Part shown: piece by piece, positions 16,590 to 24,206 of the stretch
Layout: each line of letters starts with the position of its first letter
Numbering within the stretch: position 1 is the first letter of the stretch
Assembly (NCBI GenBank): GCA_905480195.1
Contig: CAJQPN010000014.1
Location: 62,001 to 126,000 of the forward strand
Reading direction: 5' to 3'
DNA from: an uncultured Acidimicrobiales bacterium
GTDB taxonomy: Bacteria; Actinomycetota; Acidimicrobiia; Acidimicrobiales; Aldehydirespiratoraceae
DNA: 64,000 bases
Position numbers and translations under genes: made by a program
The notes under the pieces: model-generated
What the model was told of the DNA's origin: nothing
The model's database searches: none
What the model saw: only the letters and a program-made list of their open reading frames with translations

Positions 16590-17689
16590 GCGACCTCCGC
16601 CAGACGGGCGGCGGTTCGGGCCGCCTCCTCCCGCACCCTGATGCGGCGCACGACCTCGTAGCCGATCACCGTCGACAAGAGGATGACGCCCTTCATGATG
16701 TCGGCAATCTCTTTCGGGGCTGTGTTCGTCACCTGGAGGATGTTGGACGACGCCTCGAGGAATGCCCACAACAGTGCGCCGAGTGCGATACCGGCAGGAT
16801 GGTTGCGACCCAGCAGGGTGACCGCAATGCCGTTGAAGCCGAGGTAGCCGACAAAGTTCGGGTTGTAGCGGCCCTTGTCCATGATCTCGGCCATGCCGAC
16901 CAGACCGCCGACGGCGCCCGACATCAGCATTGCAGTCATCACCATCCGCTTCGGAGGAATGCCACCGGCGCGTGCTGCAAACGGGTTTGCGCCACTCGCC
17001 CGCAGGTCGTAACCGAACACGGTGCGGTTGATCAGCACGTGGTAGCTGATACCGACCACAATCGCAATCACCAGCACGCCGGTGAGGTCGTTGCGGATGT
17101 CGCCGAAGAGTTCGGGGATGAAGGTGAGGTTCGGGATGATGCCCGAATCGGCGATCGGCTCGGTGCCGACCTTCACGATCGCGATGTCGCCTTTGGCCTG
17201 CCACTCTTTGACCAGCGCGGCGACGAGGCCGAGGGCAACGCCGTTCAGCATGATCGTGGAGATGACCTCGTTGATGCCCCGCTGTGTGTAGAGAAGGCCG
17301 GCAACACCAGCCCACATGCCACCAACGAACATTGCCACGAGCAGGATAAGACCGATGTGGAACACGCCCGGTAGCGCGACTGCCCCTCCAACAAAGGCGG
17401 CAAAGATCGCAGCCAACAGGTACTGGCCCTCGACCCCGATGTTGAACAGGTTCATGCGGAACCCGATGGCGGCTGCCACGCCGGAGATGTAGAGCGGTGT
17501 GGCCCGGTTGATCATCGACACCTGGGTCTCGAGTTTCGCCGCGTGTTCGAACATGTCGGCGTAGGCCGCGAACGGATTCGCCCCGGCGATCAGCAACACG
17601 ATCGCGGAGAAGACCACTGACAACAGGACCGCGCCGACCGGCGCGGCCAGTGTCATGAAGATCCGGCGCCGGAGGGAGTCGTCGGTCAT
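16586..17689 (-). CDS. ABC transporter permease 1, nucleoside/BMP type (NupP-like)
   Basis: A 367-residue integral membrane protein, with the first helix at about residues 12-35. It contains ATPLYISGVAAAIGFRMNLF followed by NIGVEGQYLLAA, the conserved NIGxEGQ signature of this permease group, and GFNGIAVTLLGRNHPAGI near the C terminus. It overlaps the ATPase gene upstream (ATGA at 17686-17689) and the second permease downstream (ATGA at 16586-16589), so the transporter genes are tightly coupled and made in step. Confidence 0.92.
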   Translation of the reverse strand: MTDDSLRRRIFMTLAAPVGAVLLSVVFSAIVLLIAGANPFAAYADMFEHAAKLETQVSMINRATPLYISGVAAAIGFRMNLFNIGVEGQYLLAAIFAAFVGGAVALPGVFHIGLILLVAMFVGGMWAGVAGLLYTQRGINEVISTIMLNGVALGLVAALVKEWQAKGDIAIVKVGTEPIADSGIIPNLTFIPELFGDIRNDLTGVLVIAIVVGISYHVLINRTVFGYDLRASGANPFAARAGGIPPKRMVMTAMLMSGAVGGLVGMAEIMDKGRYNPNFVGYLGFNGIAVTLLGRNHPAGIALGALLWAFLEASSNILQVTNTAPKEIADIMKGVILLSTVIGYEVVRRIRVREEAARTAARLAEVA

Positions 17690-19227
17690 GACGCATCCCC
17701 CGCAGTGGTGTCCAGTGCCAGATTGGCACCGGTCATGTAGCTGCCGAGTGCTCGGGCATCGATCTCGTTGGGGTCGAGCACGGCGACGAGTCGTCCCTTG
17801 TACATCACGACGATCGTGTCGGAGAGGCCGATCAACTCCTCAAGATCAGCCGAGATAAGGAGTGTTGCCATGCCGGCCCGACGGGCCTTGCGGATATTTT
17901 CCCACACCGCTGCCTGGGCACCGACGTCGATACCTCGGGTGGGGTGGGCGGCGACGAGGAGCTCGGGTTCAGACGCCATCTCACGGCCGATGATGAGTTT
18001 CTGCTGGTTGCCGCCGGAGAGGGCGTGCGCACTCACGTCAATGTCGGGGGTGCGGACATCGAACTCTTCGCGGATCTTCTCGGTTCGCTCGCGGGTTCCC
18101 GCAGAGTCGAACCAGATGCCCCTCGAGAACGGGGCCTTGGTCTGGTAGCCGAGCGCGGCGTTCTCCCAGAGCGGAGCTTCGAGTAGCAGCCCTTCGTGGT
18201 GGCGGTCTTGGGGCACGTAGCCGATACCGGCCTCTCTGCGGGCCCGGACTGACAGGCGGGTGATATCGCTGTTGTGCAGGATGATCGTGCCGGCGTGGAT
18301 CGGTTCGGTACCCATCACGGCTTCGATCATCTCGTTCTGGCCGTTTCCCTCGACGCCAGCGACACCAACGACCTCGCCGCGGTGGACCCGCAGCGAGACG
18401 TTGTCGACCGAGGGCCGGCCGTTGTCATCGAGAACGGTGAGGTCTCGGATCTCGAGTGCGACCTCGTCGGTGACCGTGCTTGCGCTTGTGGCTGGCGTCG
18501 GCAGTTCGCTGCCAACCATCAACTCGGCGAGATCGGCGGTGGTCACGTCGGTGGGCTTGACCGTTGCGACCGTCTTGCCCTGGCGAAGCACGGTGATGGT
18601 GTCGGCGATCTCGAGCACCTCTTCGAGCTTGTGGTCGATGAAAAGGATGGTGGCGCCGTCGGCCTTGAGTTCGCGCATGTTGCGGAAGAGTTCATCGACC
18701 TCTTGGGGTACGAGGACTGCGGTCGGCTCGTCGAGGATCAGGATCTTGGCGCCGCGGTAGAGGACCTTGATGATCTCGACACGCTGTCGCTCGCCTACCT
18801 CGAGGGTCTCGACGAGGTCGTCAGGGTCGATCGTGAGGCCATAGGCTTCGCCGACCTCGGCGAGATGCTTGGTGGCTACCGCGCGATCGATACGGTTCGC
18901 AGACTTGGTGGGCTCGGCTCCGAGAATCACGTTCTCGAGCACCGATAATTGACCGGCCAGCATGAAGTGTTGATGGACCATGCCGATCCCTGCGTCGATT
19001 GCCTCGCTCGGGCTGGTGAAGTCGACGATCTCGCCGTTCACCTTCATGACGCCTTCATCGGCGGGTTGCATGCCGTAGAGAATCTTCATCAACGTCGATT
19101 TTCCGGCGCCGTTCTCGCCGCAGATCGCGTGAATCTCGCCGGCCTCGACGGCCAGGTTGATGTCGTCGTTGGCGATGACGCCCGGAAAGCGTTTCGTGAT
19201 CCCCGTCAGCTCGATGGCCAGCGCCAT
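17686..19227 (-). CDS. Duplicated ABC ATPase of the nucleoside/BMP-type importer (NupO-like)
   Basis: A 513-residue cytosolic ATPase with two ABC domains. Domain 1 has a full Walker A (GENGAGKSTLMKILYG, near residue 38), the ABC signature region LEVGERQRVEI and Walker B LILDEPTAVL. Domain 2 has the non-canonical phosphate loop GVEGNGQNEMI and LSGGNQQKLIIGREM, with AHPTRGID in place of a standard Walker B. This asymmetry is normal in the sugar/nucleoside importer group, where one site is degenerate. A strong hairpin-plus-T terminator lies between this gene and the binding-protein gene upstream, so it is probably expressed at a lower level than the binding protein. Confidence 0.93.
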   Translation of the reverse strand: MALAIELTGITKRFPGVIANDDINLAVEAGEIHAICGENGAGKSTLMKILYGMQPADEGVMKVNGEIVDFTSPSEAIDAGIGMVHQHFMLAGQLSVLENVILGAEPTKSANRIDRAVATKHLAEVGEAYGLTIDPDDLVETLEVGERQRVEIIKVLYRGAKILILDEPTAVLVPQEVDELFRNMRELKADGATILFIDHKLEEVLEIADTITVLRQGKTVATVKPTDVTTADLAELMVGSELPTPATSASTVTDEVALEIRDLTVLDDNGRPSVDNVSLRVHRGEVVGVAGVEGNGQNEMIEAVMGTEPIHAGTIILHNSDITRLSVRARREAGIGYVPQDRHHEGLLLEAPLWENAALGYQTKAPFSRGIWFDSAGTRERTEKIREEFDVRTPDIDVSAHALSGGNQQKLIIGREMASEPELLVAAHPTRGIDVGAQAAVWENIRKARRAGMATLLISADLEELIGLSDTIVVMYKGRLVAVLDPNEIDARALGSYMTGANLALDTTAGDAS

Positions 19228-19260
19228 TCGAGTCCCCCCTGGGTGCGTGTGTGGATTTCG

Positions 19261-19301
19261 GAAAAAGTGAGCGGGGCCGGGACAGATCCCGGCCCCGCTC
19301 T
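19261..19301 (-). terminator. Intrinsic terminator between binding-protein and ATPase genes
   Basis: On the minus strand GAGCGGGGCCGGG pairs perfectly (13 bp) with CCCGGCCCCGCTC around a 6-nt loop and is followed by ACTTTTT. It is the best rho-independent terminator in the window and sits within the importer operon. Confidence 0.8.
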
Positions 19302-19355
19302 CATATCACGTAGGCACCGACCCTCGAGTGGATCGGGGCCGGTGACCGAGCTGAC

Positions 19356-20405
19356 TTAGGGCTCGGTCGGGACGACGATGTCGCCGTCGACGATCTGCTT
19401 CTTGAAGTCGTCGAGCTGGTCGGCGATGTCGTCGACATAGCCACCTGAAGTCGAGTAGCCGACTCCGTCGGTGGACAGGTCGTAGACCGTGTTGCCAGCT
19501 TCGAAGGTGCCGTTGATGTGCGCCTTGATGATCTCGAACACGGCGTTGTCAACGCGCTTCAGCATCGAGGTGAGGACGTACTCTTGGACCTCAGGATCGA
19601 CGGTGTTGTACTGGTCGGAGTCGACGCCGATGCCCCAGACCTTGCTGCCCGTGGCTTCGCTCTGCTCTTTGGCGGCCTCAAAGAGGCCCGCACCGGTGCC
19701 ACCAGCAGCGTGGTAGATGATGTCGGCGCCCTGCGCGTAGATCGCAAGGGCGGTTTCCTTGCCGGAGGCCGGGTCATTGAAGCCGTCGAAGTTCGGGAAC
19801 TCGGTGATGTACTCCGAGATGATCTCGATGTCGGGGTTCACGGCTTTGGCGCCTGCGATATAGCCCGCTTCGAACTTCTCGATGAGGCCGAAGCAGCACA
19901 CACCGCCGATGAAGCCGATGGTACCCGTCTCGCTCTTGAGCGCAGCGGCAGCACCTACGAGGAACGAGCCCTGCTCTTCGGCGAAGGTCAGACCGGCGGT
20001 GTTGTCACTAACCGGCACGCCTCCGTTGTCGAAGTCGAGCATCGCATCGTCGACAACTGCGAAGTTGATGTCGGGGTTTTCGCCCGATACCGCAGCGGCG
20101 TCGCCGGCGAAGAGGAAGCCGATGGCGAGCACGATGTCACTGTTGTCAGCCTGAAGCTGAAGCAGTTCGGCGCGGTTGGAGCCGTCATCATTGGGTGAGA
20201 CCTTCGAGGTTGCGACCCCGAGTTCGTCGGCAGCCCGGGCGAGGCCGGCAGCGGCGGAGTCGTTGAACGACTGGTCGCCCTCACCGCCGATATCGAAGAC
20301 GAGTCCGACGCTGACGTCTGAGCCCTCGTCGTCGTCACCACACGCGGCAGCGACGAGCGAGAAGGACAGCAAGACCGACAGCAAGAGCAAGAGATGCTTG
20401 CGCAT
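19356..20405 (-). CDS. bmpA: BMP-family substrate-binding lipoprotein
   Basis: Extracellular solute-binding lipoprotein of the Bmp/Med family, 349 residues. The real start is ATG 20405 behind a GGAGG Shine-Dalgarno. The N terminus is a lipoprotein signal peptide: MRKH, a Leu-rich core, then VAAAC with the lipid-modified Cys22 and an acidic linker (GDDDEGSD). The mature part shows GLVFDIGGEGDQSFNDSA, the typical opening of the family, and FIGGVCCFGLIEKFEAGY. Relatives bind purine nucleosides, but the two adjacent cysteines and the PhyH gene in the operon leave the ligand open. The terminator downstream lets it be made in excess over the transporter. Confidence 0.92.
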   Translation of the reverse strand: MRKHLLLLLSVLLSFSLVAAACGDDDEGSDVSVGLVFDIGGEGDQSFNDSAAAGLARAADELGVATSKVSPNDDGSNRAELLQLQADNSDIVLAIGFLFAGDAAAVSGENPDINFAVVDDAMLDFDNGGVPVSDNTAGLTFAEEQGSFLVGAAAALKSETGTIGFIGGVCCFGLIEKFEAGYIAGAKAVNPDIEIISEYITEFPNFDGFNDPASGKETALAIYAQGADIIYHAAGGTGAGLFEAAKEQSEATGSKVWGIGVDSDQYNTVDPEVQEYVLTSMLKRVDNAVFEIIKAHINGTFEAGNTVYDLSTDGVGYSTSGGYVDDIADQLDDFKKQIVDGDIVVPTEP

Positions 20406-20422
20406 TGGTTGTTTCCCTCCAG

Positions 20423-20441
20423 GCCGCCCCCCCGGGGCGGC
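20423..20441 (-). other. GC-rich hairpin just before the bmpA ribosome binding site
   Basis: On the minus strand GCCGCCCC-GGG-GGGGCGGC forms a perfect 8-bp stem directly followed by the CTGGAGGG Shine-Dalgarno region of the binding-protein gene. It could stabilise the message or limit ribosome access; no T-tract follows. Confidence 0.4.
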
Positions 20442-20559
20442 GCATTTGAACCGAGCCGATACGACAGTCGCACCGGAGTCGGCACACCGTATCCCGCGCG
20501 GTGGCAATGTGCGAAGGCCTGTCCCTGGGGAAAACTCTGCGCCCGCGACTTGGGTGCAC

Positions 20560-21522
20560 TCAGTAGAAGACGCACTTCGAGCGGTGCCTCGGCACGGCCT
20601 TGTAGAGCGCGTCGGCACCGAGGTTCCACAGCACGTTGTCGAGGCTGCCACTGGTGAGGTCGGGTCGCCTGGTTTTACGGACTTCGGCAGCGAGTAACTC
20701 GACCGCATGGACGCCACACGCTCGGATCTCAAGCTCCGCTGATGAACCGACCGGAATGTCCTCGACCGCCTCGATCCGCGTGAGGAGCTCGTCGGAGAAG
20801 ACCAGCACGTCGTTCAGCCGCAGAACGTGGGGGACGAGGTTGTCGGCGAACATCGTGAGCTGATCGAGATCGTCGAATCGGCCAAGCTGCGTCCGTCCAA
20901 ATGCGACCGCCAGGTCTTGGACGGTGATCTGAGCTCGCTTGTAGAGCGAAACCGGTCCTGCGATGGGATGATCGTGAACGTCGCGGTAGAACCGCATGGC
21001 TGTGAGCGACTCAGCGAGAGTGGCGGCCGACCCATCTGCCGCCTCGATCACGCCGACGAACGCTCCGTTCGCTCGCTGATCGACGAACTCGGCGAGATCG
21101 GCCAGGGCCAGAGTGAACAACTCCATGAGTTCGTGGGCGGGTGAGCCGTCGAGTTCCTGCCCGAACACAACTGCCCATTCATCGACGGTGTTCGAGAAGA
21201 GCGCATCGGTTGTAATCGCGCCATTGGCGTCGACCCAGTCACGAAGCGATGCAGCGACCGTGTGGTAGCCAGAGTGACCTGGACGTTTGCGCAAGTACGG
21301 AAAGTAGCCCGAGCCGAAGTTGATCGCATCGAGCGTCAGCACGAACGCCGCAGTCGATTCGGCGTTCCCGATCGGTTGCTGACCGGGATCATTGGGCGGC
21401 AAATCGAGGTCGAGTCGGGTTGCGAACGGGGCGATCGCTGACTCGTCGACCCGAACATGGGTCGACACGGCAGCCACTGCGGCACACGACGTCCGGATTC
21501 GGTCGAAGATCGAGGCGGTCAC
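20560..21522 (-). CDS. Queuosine salvage protein (QNG1 / DUF2419 family)
   Basis: Recognised by the run of family motifs: INFGSGYFPYLRKRPGHSGY near residue 67, SLYKRAQITVQDLAVAFG near 195, DDLDQLTMFADNLVPHVLR and the C-terminal tail ending RHRSKCVFY. Members (human QNG1/C9orf64, and a bacterial homologue studied structurally) hydrolyse queuosine 5'-monophosphate to free the queuine base for tRNA modification. Length 320 is typical. No queuosine synthesis gene (queC/D/E/F, tgt) is in the window, so this may serve a salvage-only route. It lies between the acyl-CoA synthetase and BMP transporter genes on the same strand, with gaps of 122 and 154 nt. Confidence 0.8.
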   Translation of the reverse strand: MTASIFDRIRTSCAAVAAVSTHVRVDESAIAPFATRLDLDLPPNDPGQQPIGNAESTAAFVLTLDAINFGSGYFPYLRKRPGHSGYHTVAASLRDWVDANGAITTDALFSNTVDEWAVVFGQELDGSPAHELMELFTLALADLAEFVDQRANGAFVGVIEAADGSAATLAESLTAMRFYRDVHDHPIAGPVSLYKRAQITVQDLAVAFGRTQLGRFDDLDQLTMFADNLVPHVLRLNDVLVFSDELLTRIEAVEDIPVGSSAELEIRACGVHAVELLAAEVRKTRRPDLTSGSLDNVLWNLGADALYKAVPRHRSKCVFY

Positions 21523-21644
21523 GACGGACGAACGTAGCTTGACGAGCGCTCGACGGCGTCATGGTCTCGCCGGTACAACACGGTGACACCGGTCCGTTCT
21601 TCACCGCGCATGGACCCGAGGCCGAGCCTGCCAACGGGGCAGAA

Positions 21645-23102
21645 CTAAAGCCCTCGGCTGGAGCGCCACGCTGCGTAGGTAGCCAGATGATGCAGCGATC
21701 GGACTGCTCGACTGGCCGATGAGTGACACATCTGGCCAGCGGCGCGCCGGGTCGCCGGCGCCGGATTCGACGGGTCGGCTGTCGCAAGCTCGGTTGCCAC
21801 CACGATCGGCGTGCCGGTGGCGGCGCTGATCTCGGTGGCCGCCTCGGCGTAACGGGTGTCTTGGCGCTCGTGGAATCCGACGATGCGTTCGAGGCCGTGT
21901 TCGGGAAAGAACGGGCCGCTGCGCATCATCGCTGCGGTGTTCGACTGGATCCCGATGCCGAGGAGCACCACACCGTCGACGTCAGGGTGTTCGGCCACGA
22001 GCTGCAGGATCTCGGGCACCGTGTCACGGGTCTCGCCACCTGCCATGTCGATCGGGTTGTTCTTGCTCCACCGAGGTGGGAGCTTCGCGTCGATCGCAGC
22101 CAGGAGATCTTGAGGGAGTGGAACGGGGTCGAGTCGGGTGTTGGCCATTGCGTCGACTGCGGCGACACCATGGCCGCCGACCGTGGTCACGATCACGACA
22201 CGACCTCCATCGGGGAGCGGTTGGGTCGCAAAGGTGGCGGCAGCTTCGAACGCTTCCTCGACGTCGGTTGCCCGGATCAAGCCGGCTTGACGACACATGC
22301 CGTCAAACACTGCATCGTCGGATGCGAGGGCGCCGGTGTGGGAGGCCGCTGCACGGGCGCCGGCGGCCGATGCCCCGCCCTTCACCACGACGATCGGCTT
22401 TCGCTCCGACAGGGGCCGCATGCGGTCGAACATCTCGCGCCCGTTCTCGACGGACTCGACGTAAACGAGCGACACGGCGGTGTGCGGATCGTCGGTGAAG
22501 TACTCGAGGTAGTCGGCGATACCGAGTACCGATGCATTTCCGGCTGCCACGGCACGCGACACGCCGACGCCGGTGTGGTTGGCGAGGTTGAGAAACGACG
22601 AGACGAAGTTGCCTGACTGGCTGGCGATGGCGATTTTGCCTGCCGGTGCGTAGGGCGCCACGATCTGGGCACACATCTTGGCCGGTGTCGAAACGACGCC
22701 TTGCCCGTTGGGGCCGGCCAGCGCGATGCCGAGTTCGCCGCACAGGTCTGCGAGGCGCTTTTCGGCATCGGCGCCCTCCGGGCCGGCTTCGCGGTAGCCG
22801 CCGGCCGCGCAGAACGCTGCGGTCACACCCTTCGCTGCAGCCTGCCGCAACAACCCTTCGTTGATCGCCGGGGGGGTGCAGATGAAGACCATGTCAGCGG
22901 CTCCGTCGGGCACGTCATCGATCGAGCCGAGTACGTCGAGCCCCAAAACGGCGCCCGGCTCGCGCGACACGGGAAACACCCGCCCCTCGTAGCCGCTGCT
23001 GAGGAGGTTGTGCAGTGTGACGAATCCGAACTTGCCGGGATGGTTCGACACTCCGGTGATGATGATCCCCTTCGGATCGAAGAGTGCGGAGAGATCAGTC
23101 AT
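21645..23102 (-). CDS. ADP-forming acyl-CoA synthetase, alpha (CoA-binding/ligase) subunit
   Basis: Converts acyl-CoA + ADP + Pi to acid + CoA + ATP, or the reverse, together with the ATP-grasp protein encoded just upstream. The 485 residues begin with a CoA-binding Rossmann domain (FDPKGIIITGVSNHPGKFG) and continue with two succinyl-CoA-ligase-like domains. AASHTGALASDDAVFD holds the His that is phosphorylated in this family, and SQSGNFVSSF is the phosphate loop. Start ATG 23102 is chosen over 23126 because the upstream gene stops at 23095, giving an 8-nt overlap. The acyl substrate is not predictable. Confidence 0.85.
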   Translation of the reverse strand: MTDLSALFDPKGIIITGVSNHPGKFGFVTLHNLLSSGYEGRVFPVSREPGAVLGLDVLGSIDDVPDGAADMVFICTPPAINEGLLRQAAAKGVTAAFCAAGGYREAGPEGADAEKRLADLCGELGIALAGPNGQGVVSTPAKMCAQIVAPYAPAGKIAIASQSGNFVSSFLNLANHTGVGVSRAVAAGNASVLGIADYLEYFTDDPHTAVSLVYVESVENGREMFDRMRPLSERKPIVVVKGGASAAGARAAASHTGALASDDAVFDGMCRQAGLIRATDVEEAFEAAATFATQPLPDGGRVVIVTTVGGHGVAAVDAMANTRLDPVPLPQDLLAAIDAKLPPRWSKNNPIDMAGGETRDTVPEILQLVAEHPDVDGVVLLGIGIQSNTAAMMRSGPFFPEHGLERIVGFHERQDTRYAEAATEISAATGTPIVVATELATADPSNPAPATRRAAGQMCHSSASRAVRSLHHLATYAAWRSSRGL

Positions 23103-23757
23103 CGGAATCAATCTCCAACAACGCATCGACGGCCACGGGCTTGCCGTCGACGAGAATGAGTGGGTTGAGGTCGGCTGACCGAAGGCCGGGTTCCTCAGCC
23201 CCGACTCGAGCGAGCGCTACGAGCGCAGCGATGATTGCGCCCCGGTCGGCTGCGGGTTCACCTCGGAACTCGTCGAAGAGTCGTTGTGTGGTGAGGTCGT
23301 CGAGCATCTCGGCTGCGTCGACCGTGGTGATGGGCGCCAACCGGAAGCTGACATCTCGGATTGCCTCGGCGAGAATTCCGCCCACACCGACCATCACCGT
23401 CATCCCGAATTGGGGATCGGCGTTGAGACCGGCGATCAGTTCTCGGTTCCCGTCGACCATCGACGACACGAGCACCTCGACCCTGCCGTCTTCGGGCAGG
23501 GCCTTACCGAGCAGTTCGACGCAGGCTGCCCGCAGCGCATCGGCGTCGGCAATTCCCAGCCGAACGAGGCCCCGCTCGGTTTTGTGGGCGATGGCCCGGC
23601 CGCAGAGTTTGGCGACGACTGGGTAGGTAATGGTGGCGTCGGCGCTGACGGCTGCAAGGACCTCGTCAGGGGAGTTTCCGGTGACGAATGGAGAAACCGG
23701 AACGCCATACTTGGCGACCACACGGCGTGACTCGGCTTCGGAAAGGGTGATGCTCAC
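23095..23757 (-). CDS. ADP-forming acyl-CoA synthetase, beta (ATP-grasp) subunit
   Basis: An ATP-grasp domain protein partnering the alpha subunit. GTG 23757 (VSITLSEAESRRVVAKYGVP) gives 220 residues, matching separate beta subunits; the track start at 23826 lies inside the preceding gene. It shows the nucleotide-binding YPVVAKLCGRAIAHKTERGLV strand, VSSMVDGNRELIAGLNADPQFG and the C-terminal SADLNPLILV metal-site segment. It overlaps the alpha gene by 8 nt and follows a DCC-family gene by 13 nt, so all three form an operon. Confidence 0.84.
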   Translation of the reverse strand: MSITLSEAESRRVVAKYGVPVSPFVTGNSPDEVLAAVSADATITYPVVAKLCGRAIAHKTERGLVRLGIADADALRAACVELLGKALPEDGRVEVLVSSMVDGNRELIAGLNADPQFGMTVMVGVGGILAEAIRDVSFRLAPITTVDAAEMLDDLTTQRLFDEFRGEPAADRGAIIAALVALARVGAEEPGLRSADLNPLILVDGKPVAVDALLEIDSDD

Positions 23758-23770
23758 GCCGTGGGTTGTA

Positions 23771-24163
23771 TCACGCCGACTTGTCGGGGCGTTCAGCCGT
23801 CGAGTCGAGTTCGACTCGACATGCATCGCTCGCGCCGGGCATCAGGTGGCGGTACTTGGCGATGATGGCGTAGACCGGGCGGGCAACCCAACTGATCGGA
23901 GGCGTGACGATCAGGCGGCCCACGATGCTCCAGACGCCGCCTATTGCGATCAGCGTTCGACCGATACCGCGATGGCCACGGTAGGTCTGACCGGTGGGGT
24001 CGACCCAGTATGCGGCGGTCCTCACGTCGTGCTCGGTCAGGCCGAATTCGGCGAGGTCGAGGATTTGCCACGGGGCGACGCGCGCCTCGTCGGGGAGTCG
24101 GCGCTCGACCCACTCGGCCGAAGAGGTGCAGAACCCGCAGTCACCATCGAAGATCAAGAGCAC
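23771..24163 (-). CDS. DCC-family (DUF393) thiol-disulfide oxidoreductase-like protein
   Basis: A small protein with the family hallmark FDGDCGFCTSSAEWV at its very N terminus (Asp-Cys-Gly-Phe-Cys, a thioredoxin-like CxxC), followed by the WxxxxW-type pattern and the GHRGIGRTLIAIGG segment. I place the start at GTG 24163 (VLLIFDGDCGFC, 130 residues). The longer track ORF adds low-complexity sequence antisense to the amidohydrolase gene. A GACAAT hexamer 5 nt upstream is a possible weak -10. Function is probably redox-related but undefined. It heads the operon with the acyl-CoA synthetase subunits. Confidence 0.72.
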   Translation of the reverse strand: MLLIFDGDCGFCTSSAEWVERRLPDEARVAPWQILDLAEFGLTEHDVRTAAYWVDPTGQTYRGHRGIGRTLIAIGGVWSIVGRLIVTPPISWVARPVYAIIAKYRHLMPGASDACRVELDSTAERPDKSA

Positions 24164-24206
24164 GCCCCATTGTCCCACCTGTACCGAAGTTTGCGACACT
24201 GGGGTC

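Noticed and set aside
15327-17729. An 800-residue minus-strand ORF in the track
   Set aside because: Its first half is an arginine-rich shadow of the first permease in another frame; only the part from 16589 is the real second permease, with an ATGA junction.
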